Below, in pieces: positions 31,353 to 42,381 of a stretch of DNA of 64,000 nt. The notes below the pieces were generated by a model, which saw nothing but the letters and a program-made list of their open reading frames with translations, did not search any database and was not told where the DNA came from. Location: positions 1,571,685 to 1,635,684 of the forward strand of contig NW_006763292.1 in NCBI RefSeq assembly GCF_000218685.1, in the 5' to 3' direction. Position numbers and translations under genes: made by a program. The stretch's first letter is position 1; each line of letters starts with the position of its first letter. Origin of the DNA: Serpula lacrymans var. lacrymans S7.9 (lineage: Eukaryota > Basidiomycota > Agaricomycetes > Boletales > Serpulaceae).

Positions 31353-34130
31353 TCATGAGGGAGGAGGTCCGAAAGTCTGACCAGGAGCCAAGACGTATAG
31401 CGGCGTTCCAAGTGCATCTGCGGTGTTTTGCCAAGCAGTGTTGCCCCACCAGTCAAGGGTAATCCCGCCTTTTGGAAGCTGCACACACAGGAAGATGACG
31501 ATAAGGCTGAGGGCGACGCCGGCATCGAGCCCAGCCGAGAGGATGTAGTTGTATCGCATCCACCAGCGGAAGTGGAAGCGACGCATGAACCACTGGAAGA
31601 AAAAGCCGACAACGACCCAAGATGAGTAGTTGAGGCCTGTAGCGGGGGGCAACGCGCCGACGCCGGCGAAGAAGACGGGAATATTGATGTATCGCCAGTA
31701 AGAAAGGGGGTATCGGCGCGCGAGATAGTAGAATGGGATGGGAAGAATGGCGCCGACGAGGAAGAACCAAAGGAGTGGGTTGTACATCTGCCCAGGGCTG
31801 AATAGCCGCTTGGGACCAATGCCGCCCCAAAGGAGAGAAGCGGTGGCGAAGGTACCGGTGGATGGACAGGTGAAGAATTGGGGTTGAGTGGGCTGGCAAA
31901 TATCGACAATGTTGGCGAACATCCAATCCTGGACGAGGGTGACAACGAAACTGCTCAAGAAAGCAGCGACCACTTGTGCGGCGAACATGAGGCGAGGGGG
32001 GATCTTCATGTAGTGTCCCAGCTTAAGGTCGCCGGAGAACCCAACGGCTTGGTTGGTACCGATATACGCAATGCACTTAAAAATCATGTTGGCGACGGGC
32101 TTGCCGGGGAGCATGTAACCGCCGATCATCTCGTGCATCACTTGCAAGGCGATTTGCTGGTTGGTAATGGCCTGCAGCATGCCCACGGGAAGCGACAGGA
32201 GGGAAGCAAGAAGGAGAGCGATGATGACCGCCCAAATAGGAAGTTGCGTGGGGAAGATCTCCACTGTGATGAAGAGCAAAATTAAGGAAAGAACACCCAG
32301 AAGCGCGTACCACCAGTGAGGGACTTCTGGGTAAGCTTGCATAAGTCGGGCGTGAACGTCTCTCTCGTCTTTGAGAGAGCTCCGAAGCCTGCGAACAATA
32401 TCGCGGCGGTACCACACTGCGAATCAAAGTCTCAGTATGTGATACTAAAGATCAACACAGTAAGCTTACAGAAAGTGTGGACAATGACAGAAGTAAAGGC
32501 AGCGAATGACACTCCGTAAGCAACAGCGAGTGTGGCAGACATGTATACGGGAGAGTATGCCAAATATTTGCTTTCATCGAATTCACTGTTCGTGACAATC
32601 TGCGACGGATCATAGGTCATGCCGGTGTTGTCGAAGGATTGATAAGTAGACATGGGCATGAACTTTGAGAAGAACGTATTGGTATCTAATCGCAATGTAA
32701 GCATTTCTGCCGAAAAGGAAGAACAAAAATACTCACAATAGATAATGGGTGCGATGATCCAGAAACAGATAACCAGGGCTGCACCAGTATTCGCCTCAGA
32801 CCACCACTATATAACAAGCGATCAGCAAGGAAGCATGGAGCGACTAGCAAAAAAAACTTACGGGTGTGACCAATGGGCTGCCAATGTACGAGATCATCGA
32901 CCAGTCGAAAGTAAAGATTCCCATCCCAAGTCCTGTCGAAGTTCCAAACAAAGTGTTGACGACAACATTGTCCGGAGCAATCCAACAAACCCAGTTGAAT
33001 GCACTCAATCCAGTCCAGAGATAACCCGGGACCCAGTACCACACAAAGCTGCATCCCAAAGCAAGACAGAAGAACTTCTCCCGCGAGATATGCCTGCGTT
33101 CAGCCTGACCGTAGGTCTTGTGGAGCGTGTTGAACAAGGCAGAGTTGACGAGCGCACCAGGCCAGATCATGCTGCTGGGATACACGAGGAACTGGCGGAG
33201 GAGACCACCGAGAGAGAACCCGATTATCTGCGTTGACAAAACCAAGCACATCTGGTAAGAGAAGCTGAGGGTCTGGTTGTAGAAGATGCGCTGTGTCGCG
33301 ATGATATCTGTGGCATAGGCGCCACTGACGACGACGTTGGCCATGACGGTGATGAGCACGTGTTCCTTGATGTTGAAAGGCCCTGGGTTGAGCGACCACG
33401 TGAAGCCCAAAGTGCGGAAACGAGTTGTGGGTAGTATACGCTCGAGGCCTTTGCCAAGAGGCAGAGCAGTCAACTGCGCGACGATGCCTGAAATGATCAC
33501 AGAGGGGTCTATTCGGATGGTCAGTCAGTCAGGAACTAAGAGGTGTGAAGTAAATAAACATACACCGCATGGAGAAGAGTTGGTTGAGGGCAGATATAAC
33601 GATGGTATAGAACAACCCAAGAACCCACCTGATGATGGTCAGTCAGATGAAACCAAGACGCGACAAAAGACGAACTTACATCCGGAAAGTATTAACAGGC
33701 ATGGTAGGATCATCAACACTGGACACTGCTGCGCGCACTTCGGGGTAAGGAGACTCACTGCAGACAAGGATGAGACCAAAAGACAAGAAGAGAGGAAAGC
33801 AGAGACATACTCATCATACTCAAACGAGGACGGGGCGTCCGTCCTGGAAGTAGTAGAATACCTCAACGACTCTGCTCGAGACTCTGTGTCGATGTCCGAG
33901 GTGGCGACAGAGTAGTCTCCTGAGAAGGACGCGATCTTCTTGCTCTCGAGCTCGAAGGTGTCACTGCTCATGGAGGAAGGGGAGGAGGGGGAGCCGTTGA
34001 TGTCATAGTTGGGATCGTTGAGATGGTCCATGAGATAATCAACATCTTCTGGTACATCGGGGACAGCCCTCCTGCGAAGGGTGGGGAGAGTGAGGATGTT
34101 AGTCGCGCTGCTGTATGGTTTGGACTCCAT
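31353..34130 (-). CDS. OPT-family oligopeptide transporter
   Basis: Exons 34130-33811, 33757-33680, 33628-33564, 33508-32862, 32806-32737, 32685-32470 and 32416-31353 give 2,460 nt and 819 residues. A cytosolic N-terminus of about 105 residues, rich in Ser and acids, is followed by SPYPEVRAAV, then a series of hydrophobic helices (WVLGLFYTIVISALNQLF onward). The OPT signature NPGPFNIKEHV is present, as are LKLGHYMKIPPRLMFAAQ and CPSTGTFATASLLWGGIGP near the C-terminal half. The family imports tetra- and pentapeptides or glutathione-type substrates with protons across the plasma membrane. Which substrate applies cannot be told. One donor (after exon 3) is GTATGT two bases downstream of a competing GTGTAT; only the former keeps the frame. 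Confidence 0.93.
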
Positions 34131-35318
34131 GTCTTGTCTGCGAGGACGCTACGGCAAAGGCAGGTGCAGACAGGTGAGGAGGACAGAGGGGAGAAGGCGG
34201 GAAGAGGGGGAAGAGATGGAGAATTGAGTGAAGATGGGATAACGCGGGTATTTGAGAGGAATCGGTTAGGTACTCTATGACCACTTGTCGGTGTGCATTC
34301 CACTGGTGGACGAGACTGGAGCCAAATAAGGAAGGAGGGCCACGAGAAGGTGATCTGGGAGCGTGGCAGAGCAAAGGACAATTGGAAAGACAATAGGACG
34401 AATCAGATCTAGTCCACCCGCATAACAAAAAGCTGGGAGACTGGCCGGGTACAGCTCGGCTCTCTCGGACCAGCCAGTGTGACATATTGACGTCAGAATA
34501 CACGGAAGAGAAGTACAGAGTACAGGATGCAGCTGGAATAAACGTACGATCAGTGGTGGTGCCCTCTGCGGATGTGCACTGGGGGTGTACTGCACCTCGA
34601 GGCTGTGGGCTGCCACCAGGGACCGAAAAGGAAAAGGGCGGTCAAGGCACGGGGCCAGGGCCATAGCATGTAACGCAGGGGTGGCCGAGGTTGCTTATTG
34701 TTGCACCACTGAGACCGCTATTGTCTCTCTTCTGCACGCTGGTCAAGAATCTACGTCCAACGTTAAGCGAACACAATAACATCGCACGTGACCATACTCT
34801 CTCTCGGAACTAAATCCGTGCCCGACGGTTATGACACTTTAGGCAATTTTTGAGTTGCCGGCCAACGACTCTCGCATAGCATCATACCATGTCCCTCCAC
34901 TGCATCCGCCACACATTTAACCAGGCTGATGGAGTCACTCCTGTGCACGAGTGGCAGCGCCAGTCTCAGCCAACCCCGGCATCCCAACAATAGACAGAGC
35001 AAAGTCATCGTACTTCCACCTACAGTCTATAGTCGTATAACACAAAAAAGGGAATAATACATGAATATAACGTATAAGTCGTGAACGAGGGTCATCAAGC
35101 ACCACGCTTGCTTTTTTGGATGGTCGCGATGCATATCAGCATCTACAACTTCTAATCGCCTCCTCCCCCAAGTCTAAAATGCCCCCAAGGTCTTCCAAGA
35201 GATATGCGAATGATATAAAACATCGAGTGAACGCCAATGAAGGAGTGAGCGTGAGCGTGTGAGTAGGCGAAAAACGAAGCAGCCAGTCCAGTCCAGTCCA
35301 GCCAGCCAACGCCCCTCC
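34131..35318. other. intergenic region upstream of the transporter
   Basis: About 1.2 kb without a supported gene. It holds the transporter promoter and the 3' end of the UPS2-like gene. CT-rich tracts occur on the minus strand near 34,170-34,220 (ctccctcttcccgcc type), as often seen near basidiomycete transcription starts. cagtccagtccagtccagccagcc at 35,281-35,304 is a short tandem repeat. Confidence 0.5.
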
Positions 35319-36041
35319 CTACCCCTGCGCCGCCGCCGCCGCCTGCTCCTTCGCCTCCCACATCGTCCTCAACACATCACTAAACCCCGCCTTCCCCAAA
35401 TGCGCATTCTGCTCAAACCTCTGCACCAACCAATTCTCCAGCCTATCCGCCGCACTCCGCCAGAGCGCCATCCTAGCCTGGATCTCCGCCGTCTGCGTGA
35501 ACGCCGTGTGGCCCCCCGCGGCGGGTGCGTATCGTATCCGCTCGAAGCAGGTGGCGAATTGGGAGAGGGAGAGGTTGACGGAGGTGATGGTGACGTCTTG
35601 GGAGGAGGGATCGACGAATGATATTTCTCGCACGAATGCGTCTTGCGACCCGCCGAATAGCTGCAAAAAGATGTGGGTATGGGTCGCGCGGGGAAGGGAG
35701 GGAGAGACGTACTTTGACTATCCATATGGGCGCCTTCTGCTTACACCCGAGCACACGTTCCGTCCGTATGATCCCTGTCCGTGGGTCGACGGTGCGGTCA
35801 ACGACATCGACAGTGACGACATGTGTACAGTGTGGATTTGGGTATTTATGCCACATCCCAATCACAACGTGCGACCATGGATGTCTGTCCCAGCAAACAA
35901 ACAAAAACGCCTCGTCAGCGCCATTCACGCATTCCACCCACCCGCCCCCGCCGTCGACAACGACGACGGCGATGACGAGGGCGGCGGATAAAGCAACGAC
36001 ACAACTCACTGGTACTGGAAAGCCTGCGAGAAGAAATGCAT
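35319..36041 (-). CDS. UPS2: PRELI/MSF1-domain lipid carrier, Ups2/PRELID3-like
   Basis: Exons 36041-36010, 35884-35713 and 35660-35319 give 546 nt and 181 residues. The start MHFFSQAFQYQHPWSHV is followed by KYPNPHCTHVVTVDVVDR, DPRTGIIRTERVLG, then FVREISFVDPSS and SVNLSLSQFATCFERIRY, closely following the PRELI fold of Ups2/PRELID3. The C-terminal helix WLVQRFEQNAHLGKAGF closes the lipid pocket in relatives. Ups2 with Mdm35 carries phosphatidylserine across the mitochondrial intermembrane space. The last residues are Ala-rich (coded by a GCC/GCG run). The first exon is 32 nt and ends in phase 2, exactly as in the UPS1-like gene at 51,573, a sign of common descent. Confidence 0.88.
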
Positions 36042-36584
36042 AACAAAGAAGACGAACGAGGATATAAAATGAGAGAAGGGTGTACAGTCGTGTGTGTCGA
36101 ATGAACGGCAACGGACTCTCTGACGACGATCTCTCCCTGTGTAGCTGCGGCCTTTGACGCGGACGAACGGATACTAACCAGCCTCTTTTTTCCCTTTTTT
36201 TTTTTCACGCTACTGGATCTATATCAGAGCTATCCGATTGGCCCCGAGTCACTCCCGGCTTACTAAGCCTTCGGCATATTGCGAGAAGGGGCCGGGAGCT
36301 GGCGTAGGCTGTTATGCCATTGGGCAGTGTAAATGCAACTCCAGCGTGCAGTCATAGTACTTTACAGAGCTTTGATAATGGGAGCGATGGCTATGAGGCG
36401 CCTTGAATTTATTTGGCAACTTCATTGTCTGCCATTCAGCGTACTAGGATTCACACCGCGGCGTCGCATGACACATAAGCATTGGACCCCCCTAGCTACT
36501 AGTAACTCCCTATCAATGTCCACTGCCTATCTCTGCCTATTTCTGATTCTGAAGATAACTTAACTAATAAGTACTGCAACTATC
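36042..36584. other. intergenic, 5' side of the UPS2-like gene
   Basis: 543 bp between two minus-strand genes. It contains a long T-rich run (36,187-36,205) and no supported reading frame. It presumably holds the UPS2-like promoter and the terminator of the upstream dioxygenase gene. Confidence 0.5.
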
Positions 36585-38152
36585 TCATGCACCCAGCTCG
36601 AGCCCCTCAAGCGCCGGAATGGGACGCTCGGCCTGCGGTGTTATGCGGGCGCCGTGTCGTCGTTCCCCGGAATCGCCATAGTCGACGATGGCAGACTGTG
36701 GACAGTGGAATGTTGGTCAGTATTAGTAGTGTGGGGGGTATTTTGGAGGTTGCGTGCGAGTGAGAGAGAGAGAGAGCAGTGAAATGATAAGGATGAGGGC
36801 GGTCAGCTGAGAGGATAGCTCGACTCGCCGCTCGCGATAGGGAAAAAAGGGGCGGATAGAAAAACGGAAAAATAGAAAGACGGAAAAAGGAAAAAAGGCA
36901 CATACGTGCGCAGTCACTCGATTATCCCACAGCACAACGGTGCCAGGCTGCCACTTGACACGAGCCTGCAAATCACCAGCCTTGTCGATATGGTCGTAGA
37001 GGAAGTTGAGTATCGTTTCTGCAACGAAGAAAAAATAGTATGATCAGCCCAACGCGACAAAGAGGAGTGGGGGAGCTGTGATGAGAAAAGTGGAATGAAC
37101 TGACCAGATTCTTCACGCTTGAGACCGACGATCCGGCGCGTAAACTGCTTATTGACATACAAAGCCTCGTGGCCGGTAACGGGATGCTTCCTCACCACCG
37201 GATGGACATTCTCCACCGGCTCCCTCCTGACCACACCGCCCCTCTTCCCCTTCCTGGAAAACTCGGCCTGCTCGACCCCGGAATGGAGAGCCTTGAGGGT
37301 GCGGAGAAAGGCGACGAAGGGCGGGGAGAGCTTTTGGAGGGTGGAGGATTGGGAGGTGAAGAGGGTGTCTCCGCCTGTGGTGGGCTGGGAGAGGAGGAAG
37401 AAGGTGGTTAGGCCGGGGGGTTGGAGTTCGTAGGAGACGTCGGAGTGCCAGACTGTGGAAGTGATGGAGTCGTTTATTTCAAAGTTGAAGCTGCTGTTGG
37501 CGTCGCTGGAAGGGGGTGAGGTGAGGAGGGTAAAGTGAGAGGGAGGGGTGCTTACCGGTATACGAGATGGATTTCTGGATAGTTCTGGGGGTGCCCGGAT
37601 GTGGGGTGGACGTGTAACCTGGAAGAAGACATTAGATGTGTATATAAAGAGGAGTCCAATAGGTGGATACCTGCCAAAGTGGGAACCCCATTGACGATAG
37701 TAGTCGGGCCCTTTGTTGATAAAGTCGTGCTGGTCTCTAAAGACGATAAGACCCCTTGTCGCGACCTGTTACGAGTAGACAAGTCAGGGATGAAAGGACA
37801 GGGGCAAGGATGGGTATGAAGAAACCTCCAAGGCGAGCTGGTCTCTACCGTCGCTATCGAGGTCTACGAGGCTGACACCGTGTACTTCTGTGCCGAGTTT
37901 TGGAGTGAGATCGACTATGCTGGATGCATTGCTGAGAAAGGCGCGGGGGTCGGGATGTTGGAGAGCACGGAGGCCGGGGTCGGTGTGTTCGAAAGGGGTG
38001 AGCGGGGGATAAGTCTGGGGGGAGAAGTGGGGGAGGAGGTGGGCGTAGGGGTACTGTGCGGGTGCGGTCGAGTCTTTGGATTGCTTGTCGGACCCGGACT
38101 CGGCGGCTGGTTGCAAAGTGAGAGCGAGGGTGGACGCGGGGCTGAGAGACAT
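36585..38152 (-). CDS. TauD/TfdA-type 2-oxoglutarate dioxygenase (sulfonate type)
   Basis: Exons 38152-37826, 37765-37671, 37618-37556, 37505-37105, 37018-36906 and 36695-36585 give 1,110 nt and 369 residues. Key parts: LGTEVHGVSLVDLDSDGRDQ, GLIVFRDQHDFINKG, then VWHSDVSYELQPPG with the HxD iron ligands, GGDTLFTSQS, the long helix region KHPVTGHEALYVNKQFTRR, and VVLWDNRVTAH with the distal His; the Arg for 2-oxoglutarate is in GDSGERRHGARI. This is the fungal taurine/alkylsulfonate dioxygenase group (like yeast Jlp1), which releases sulfite from sulfonates for sulfur supply in the cytosol. The exact substrate is inferred. It is divergent from the membrane protein gene. Confidence 0.9.
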
Positions 38153-38846
38153 GGGAGAGGAAGTGTACGTGACTGGGAGAGATTGGAGGGATTATAAAAA
38201 GGATGGGGTGGGTGAACGTGACCTTGCTCGCCATAGGGAGAGTGGAATTCGTCATTTGAGGAGAGTGACGAGATGGGGATGCGTGATTTTGGCGTGACAG
38301 GGGACGATAAGAGGGAAGGAGACTGCTTACCAGGCTTAGGGAGGGAGTCGTAGGACGAGCGCTGAGGTATGGCTAGCCATGTGAGAGGTACATGGCAGAA
38401 TATAAAAGGAAGATCGATGAACGAAGAGAGTGCAACCGGGACACGATCGAGAATGGATTCACACGGAGTAGACCGATCAGTTGTGTATTCTTGTCATGAC
38501 CGTTGCTGGCGTGCCATATATCACCAGTAACCATTCAATCTTCCAGTCTGCCCATTAGGAAACCATGCTGTCACTCTACACATCTGTATCATGACAACCC
38601 CGTCTTTCTTTCCAACCACATCGACCCTCTTTCTGCACGAGGCAGGACCGTCGTAGCAGTCGTTCGTCTCTGCCTTTTCTTCAGTCCTAGCTAGTCTTGG
38701 GTTGCCTCTGTCGTTCTTTACCTTTCTCTTCCTCTACAACCTCTTACCTCTTCTCTTTCTCTGTCTTCATATCATCTTTAATTTCGTATGTCGCTCCTTC
38801 CATTTCACCCGTTCACCCACTCACCCCTTCTCTCAGTTCATTCATC
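38153..38846. promoter_or_regulatory. divergent promoter region, dioxygenase/membrane protein
   Basis: 694 bp between opposite start codons. The right part is strongly pyrimidine-rich (38,620-38,840; cctttctcttcctctac, cttctctttctctg), typical of sequence around transcription starts in basidiomycetes. The left part carries a possible TATA signal, gaatataaaagg, near 38,400. Confidence 0.5.
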
Positions 38847-41656
38847 ATGCGTGTTAAAGATATCTTGTCCGTCATACCCATCCCTGCCAACATCAAGCTA
38901 CTCGTGAGTTCCTCTCCCACTCCCATACAACTCCACTCCCCACCTCCATCCATCTCATCTCCTCCATTTTGGCGTACACCTTATCACCTTTCTCCCTTTC
39001 ATCCGTCTCACTTTCCTCATACCAACCCCCTTTTCTTCCCAGATCGACCGCATCACCCTTTCCCGCACAACCACCATCTACTTCCTCTTCTCCCTCATAC
39101 ACTGCATCATCCAGGTCGTCTTCCAGGTCCAAGCCTTTACCATCAACCTCAACGCAGCAAACCTCCTAGCTTCCATCACACAGCAGGGAAACTTGTCAGA
39201 CATACAGGGCTTCACCGTCCTCACCTCCGACGACCTTGTCTTTTGCGACCATGTCCCCAGTACCGTTAGTACCAGCTCCTGTAACGTCATTTGGGACGGC
39301 GTTCCTGTGGATGACAATGAGATGACCGACGTCAATGCTACTCCTATGGGCTCTCCCGCCATGGCAGACGCTACCACCAGCGTCAACATGTCTAGCACGT
39401 CCACCTCAAGCTCACCTTCTTCAACTCCATCCCCGTCTGCATCCAAGATGGAGACCACCTCAGCCCTAACGACTTCTCACGCCTCCACCTCCAAGAGCAC
39501 CGTCACCGTCACCGTGACAGCTTCCACAAAGTCGGCCGAATCAGCCAAACCGTCATCTGACCAGCTGGACGTGTCCGCGAGCGAGACGAAGGTAACGGTG
39601 GTCACGCACAGCAGCGCGCCTACCTCTTCCTCTACGGGCAAGGCGGATGAACAGGACTACGTTGTGCGCCGAAGCCGTGTTGTCTCGCGTCGTGCGGATC
39701 GTTCGTACCAGGTATTTCATTTGTTCAGTGCAGCGTATTACATCATCACCAACACTCCCCACTTAGCCGCGCGATACTTCAATCGAGGCTATCGAGGTCA
39801 ACGGAACTGTGAGCGTCATCGTGAACGGCTTGGGATGGAACAACCAGCCTGCTGTCCTCGACCGCCAATGTCTATGGGCTCTCACATGGCCCGTCCAGGT
39901 GTAAGTCCACTCGCGTCTCCGTGCACAGTGATGCGAATGTTGAATTGAACTGGCGTTAGGTTGCGCAACACGAAGCGCGAGGATATCACGTTTATCGCTT
40001 TTCAGTTTTGGGTTCTTGGCATGTCCTTCGTCGCTGTATGTCCTCCCCCCTTTCGTCATTCATACACTCACAAATACAACTCACCCCAGCTTTTGAACGA
40101 ATCCGTTCCTCACACGTAAGCCATCCCTTCCTCCTCTCCCACTTCCATTCATGTACCCGTTTACTCACCCACCCACTCCCAGCTTCGCCTCCCTCCTCAC
40201 GCACATGCTCGCAACAGGTTGGGCAGGGATCCAGCTCTACAACACCGCTGAATTCCACAGCGAATTCGAGCGTCTCACCACGAACGGTGCCTGTAACCCT
40301 ATCGACCTTATCCCGAACTACTGGAGCGCCCGTGCGGCAGCTGAGATTCCTAGCTTGGCGTTCAATGCCGCGGGGTTGGTCACATCTGCAGTGCTTTCGT
40401 GGAGGTTGGCCAAGGTGCGTTCGGCTCTCGAGTTGCTGATGTTTTACTGAAATGCTGAATGTGGGGTGACGCGCAATAGCTCTATGGATGGCAGACTTTC
40501 AAACGCGTCGGAGCGTCCATCACCATCAGCCGCGTCTACAAAATTGTCCTCACGCTCTCCATCGTCATCCAGCTCTCCCTCTTCTTCATGGTCGTCTCCG
40601 TCGCCCTCTGGATCGACCAGCTGTGGAACGGCTCGATTGGGAAACTGGCGACGTCGTCGGTGTATAGGCCGATCTTGATTATTACGTTGATTGTGAGTCC
40701 CCCTCCCCGTTTCCTCCTTTCTTTCGTTTGAGGGCATCCGATTGAATGTATACTTTGTTTATTCGCACAGCTTATGATACCATGGCTAACCACCGTACGT
40801 CCCCCTCCCAAGTCGAAGTATGATCTAACCCAACCTCTCACCCCCTCCCACCCAGGGCTGGTTCGCCGTTCGCAGAGAGCTCAAGATCCCCATGCTCATC
40901 TTCCTCTTCCTCTCCTTCGCCTACCTCGTCGGCTGGAGCGCCATGTTCGCCTCCACGACCTTCCGCTGGACGTTCCTCCAATGGCGCTTCTTTGCGCTTA
41001 TCACCACCGCTTCTGTCTTTCTCACCTTTGTCTCGTTCGTGCTGGGTGTGATGGGCCGGGTTAATTTTGGGAAGGGCTTGGTGCGGTATTGTGAGTCGTC
41101 TTACGCTACCTTTGTTTCCTTTTCCTCCTTTCTCTTCTTGCCCCTCCCGCTCCTTCCCTTTGTCATACAAACCGTCACTCACCCCACCCCCTTAGTAAAC
41201 GCCGAAGAGCCCCTCCCAGGCGACACCTTCACCTACGTCTCCCCAACCGGCAAAGACATCGAAAAATCCCCCTTCCCGTTCAGCGAGCGCACCGTCCCGA
41301 CGTTCTCGGTCGCTTTTGGGTCGGGAGGCGCCGAGGCGCCTTTGCCGTCGCAGATGTTCGCGCCCCGTCCGTTTTCGCTGCGGCTTTCTGGGTCTGTGCG
41401 TTCGTCGCAGGCGGAATTGCTGCCTCAGGGCCAGCGTCAGAGCCAGGGACAGAACGAGAGCTACCCCCCGCTATACGCAGAAGACGCCGCCCTGCCCGCG
41501 CCCGCAGCCGCCTTCTCGCGCGCCTCGCCGAGCAGGTCGTCCTTCCGCTCACTGGCGCGGCACGGCTCGCAGCTGAGCGTGCAGAGCTCGGTCAGCAGCG
41601 ACAGCTCGAACAGCTCGTATGGCCATTTGAATGGGAGGCGGTGGGTGATAGAGTAG
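38847..41656 (+). CDS. multi-pass membrane protein of unknown function
   Basis: Exons 38847-38903, 39043-39711, 39767-39900, 39960-40035, 40090-40115, 40183-40414, 40480-40692, 40771-40794, 40856-41090 and 41196-41656 sum to 2,127 nt, 708 residues. A first helix (TTTIYFLFSLIHCIIQVVF) is followed by a Ser/Thr-rich, probably extracytosolic and glycosylated loop of about 200 residues. Further helices: ITFIAFQFWVLGMSFVA, FASLLTHMLATGWAG, IVLTLSIVIQLSLFFMVV, PILIITLILMIPWL, MLIFLFLSFAYLVGW, FALITTASVFLTFVSFVLG. The cytosolic tail is Pro/Ser-rich and disordered. Two exons are very short (26 and 24 nt). I do not recognise a named family; seven or so helices would suit a receptor or sensor, but that is speculation. 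Confidence 0.85.
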
Positions 41657-42381
41657 GGAGTGGGCGAGGGGTATTTATGTATTTATATTGTTTTGGGGTT
41701 TCTTGATGGTATTTATTGATGCTTTCTTGACGATCTGACGGTGTGTGACGAGGAGGAGGAGGTTTCTTGGGTCTGTGTGTGCTTGCTTTGGGAGCGCTGT
41801 ATTGATTTTTGACGGTGCGTGATGAGGAGGAGGAGAGGGCTGGGTTTCTTGGGGTCTTCGTGTGCTTGGGTAGCGCTGTATTTATAGGGCATTTGAGATG
41901 CACATACAAAAAAAACGACTGGATCGTGCCACGACGTTATCGTTGAGTAGGCTTCTGAAGCTATATTTTCTTCCCTCGCAGGTACCATGCCAAATTCAAA
42001 TTCTATGTATTCGTCACCTAACGACTTCCTGGGGCTGGCTGAACCATTCTGCTGGTTCCCTCTAAATAGCCCCCCTTCCCCGTAGAGATACACACCACCC
42101 CACTCATGAGCTCAAGTGATACACACGGTGCTGGCATCGCCGTCTAACGCTGACCCACGGTACGGTGAATGGTTAAAAGGCCATATGTGTGTATTTCATG
42201 CCGGTAGAAAACAACGCGTGCGATTACATGTACGTATTAAATGAAGAATGAGTTGGTTAGTGCTACAATGTGAAAAAAAGAAGGGAAAAAAGAGTTGCGG
42301 CGAGCATAAAGGAAATAATAGCAGAAAAGGGGGGAAAGGGGGGGTGGGGTCCATGCAGCATACATGCATCGGCCATCTCCA
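41657..42381. other. tail-to-tail spacer with imperfect tandem repeat
   Basis: No gene is supported. A unit of about 74 bp starting gacggtgtgtgacgaggag at 41,737 recurs at 41,811 (gacggtgcgtgatgaggag), each ending near agcgctgtatt. The remainder is unremarkable 3' flank of two convergent genes. Confidence 0.6.

Noticed and set aside
31428..33915. Several plus-strand open frames over the transporter
   Set aside because: They are antisense shadows of the transporter exons with hydrophilic biased composition and no splice or motif support.
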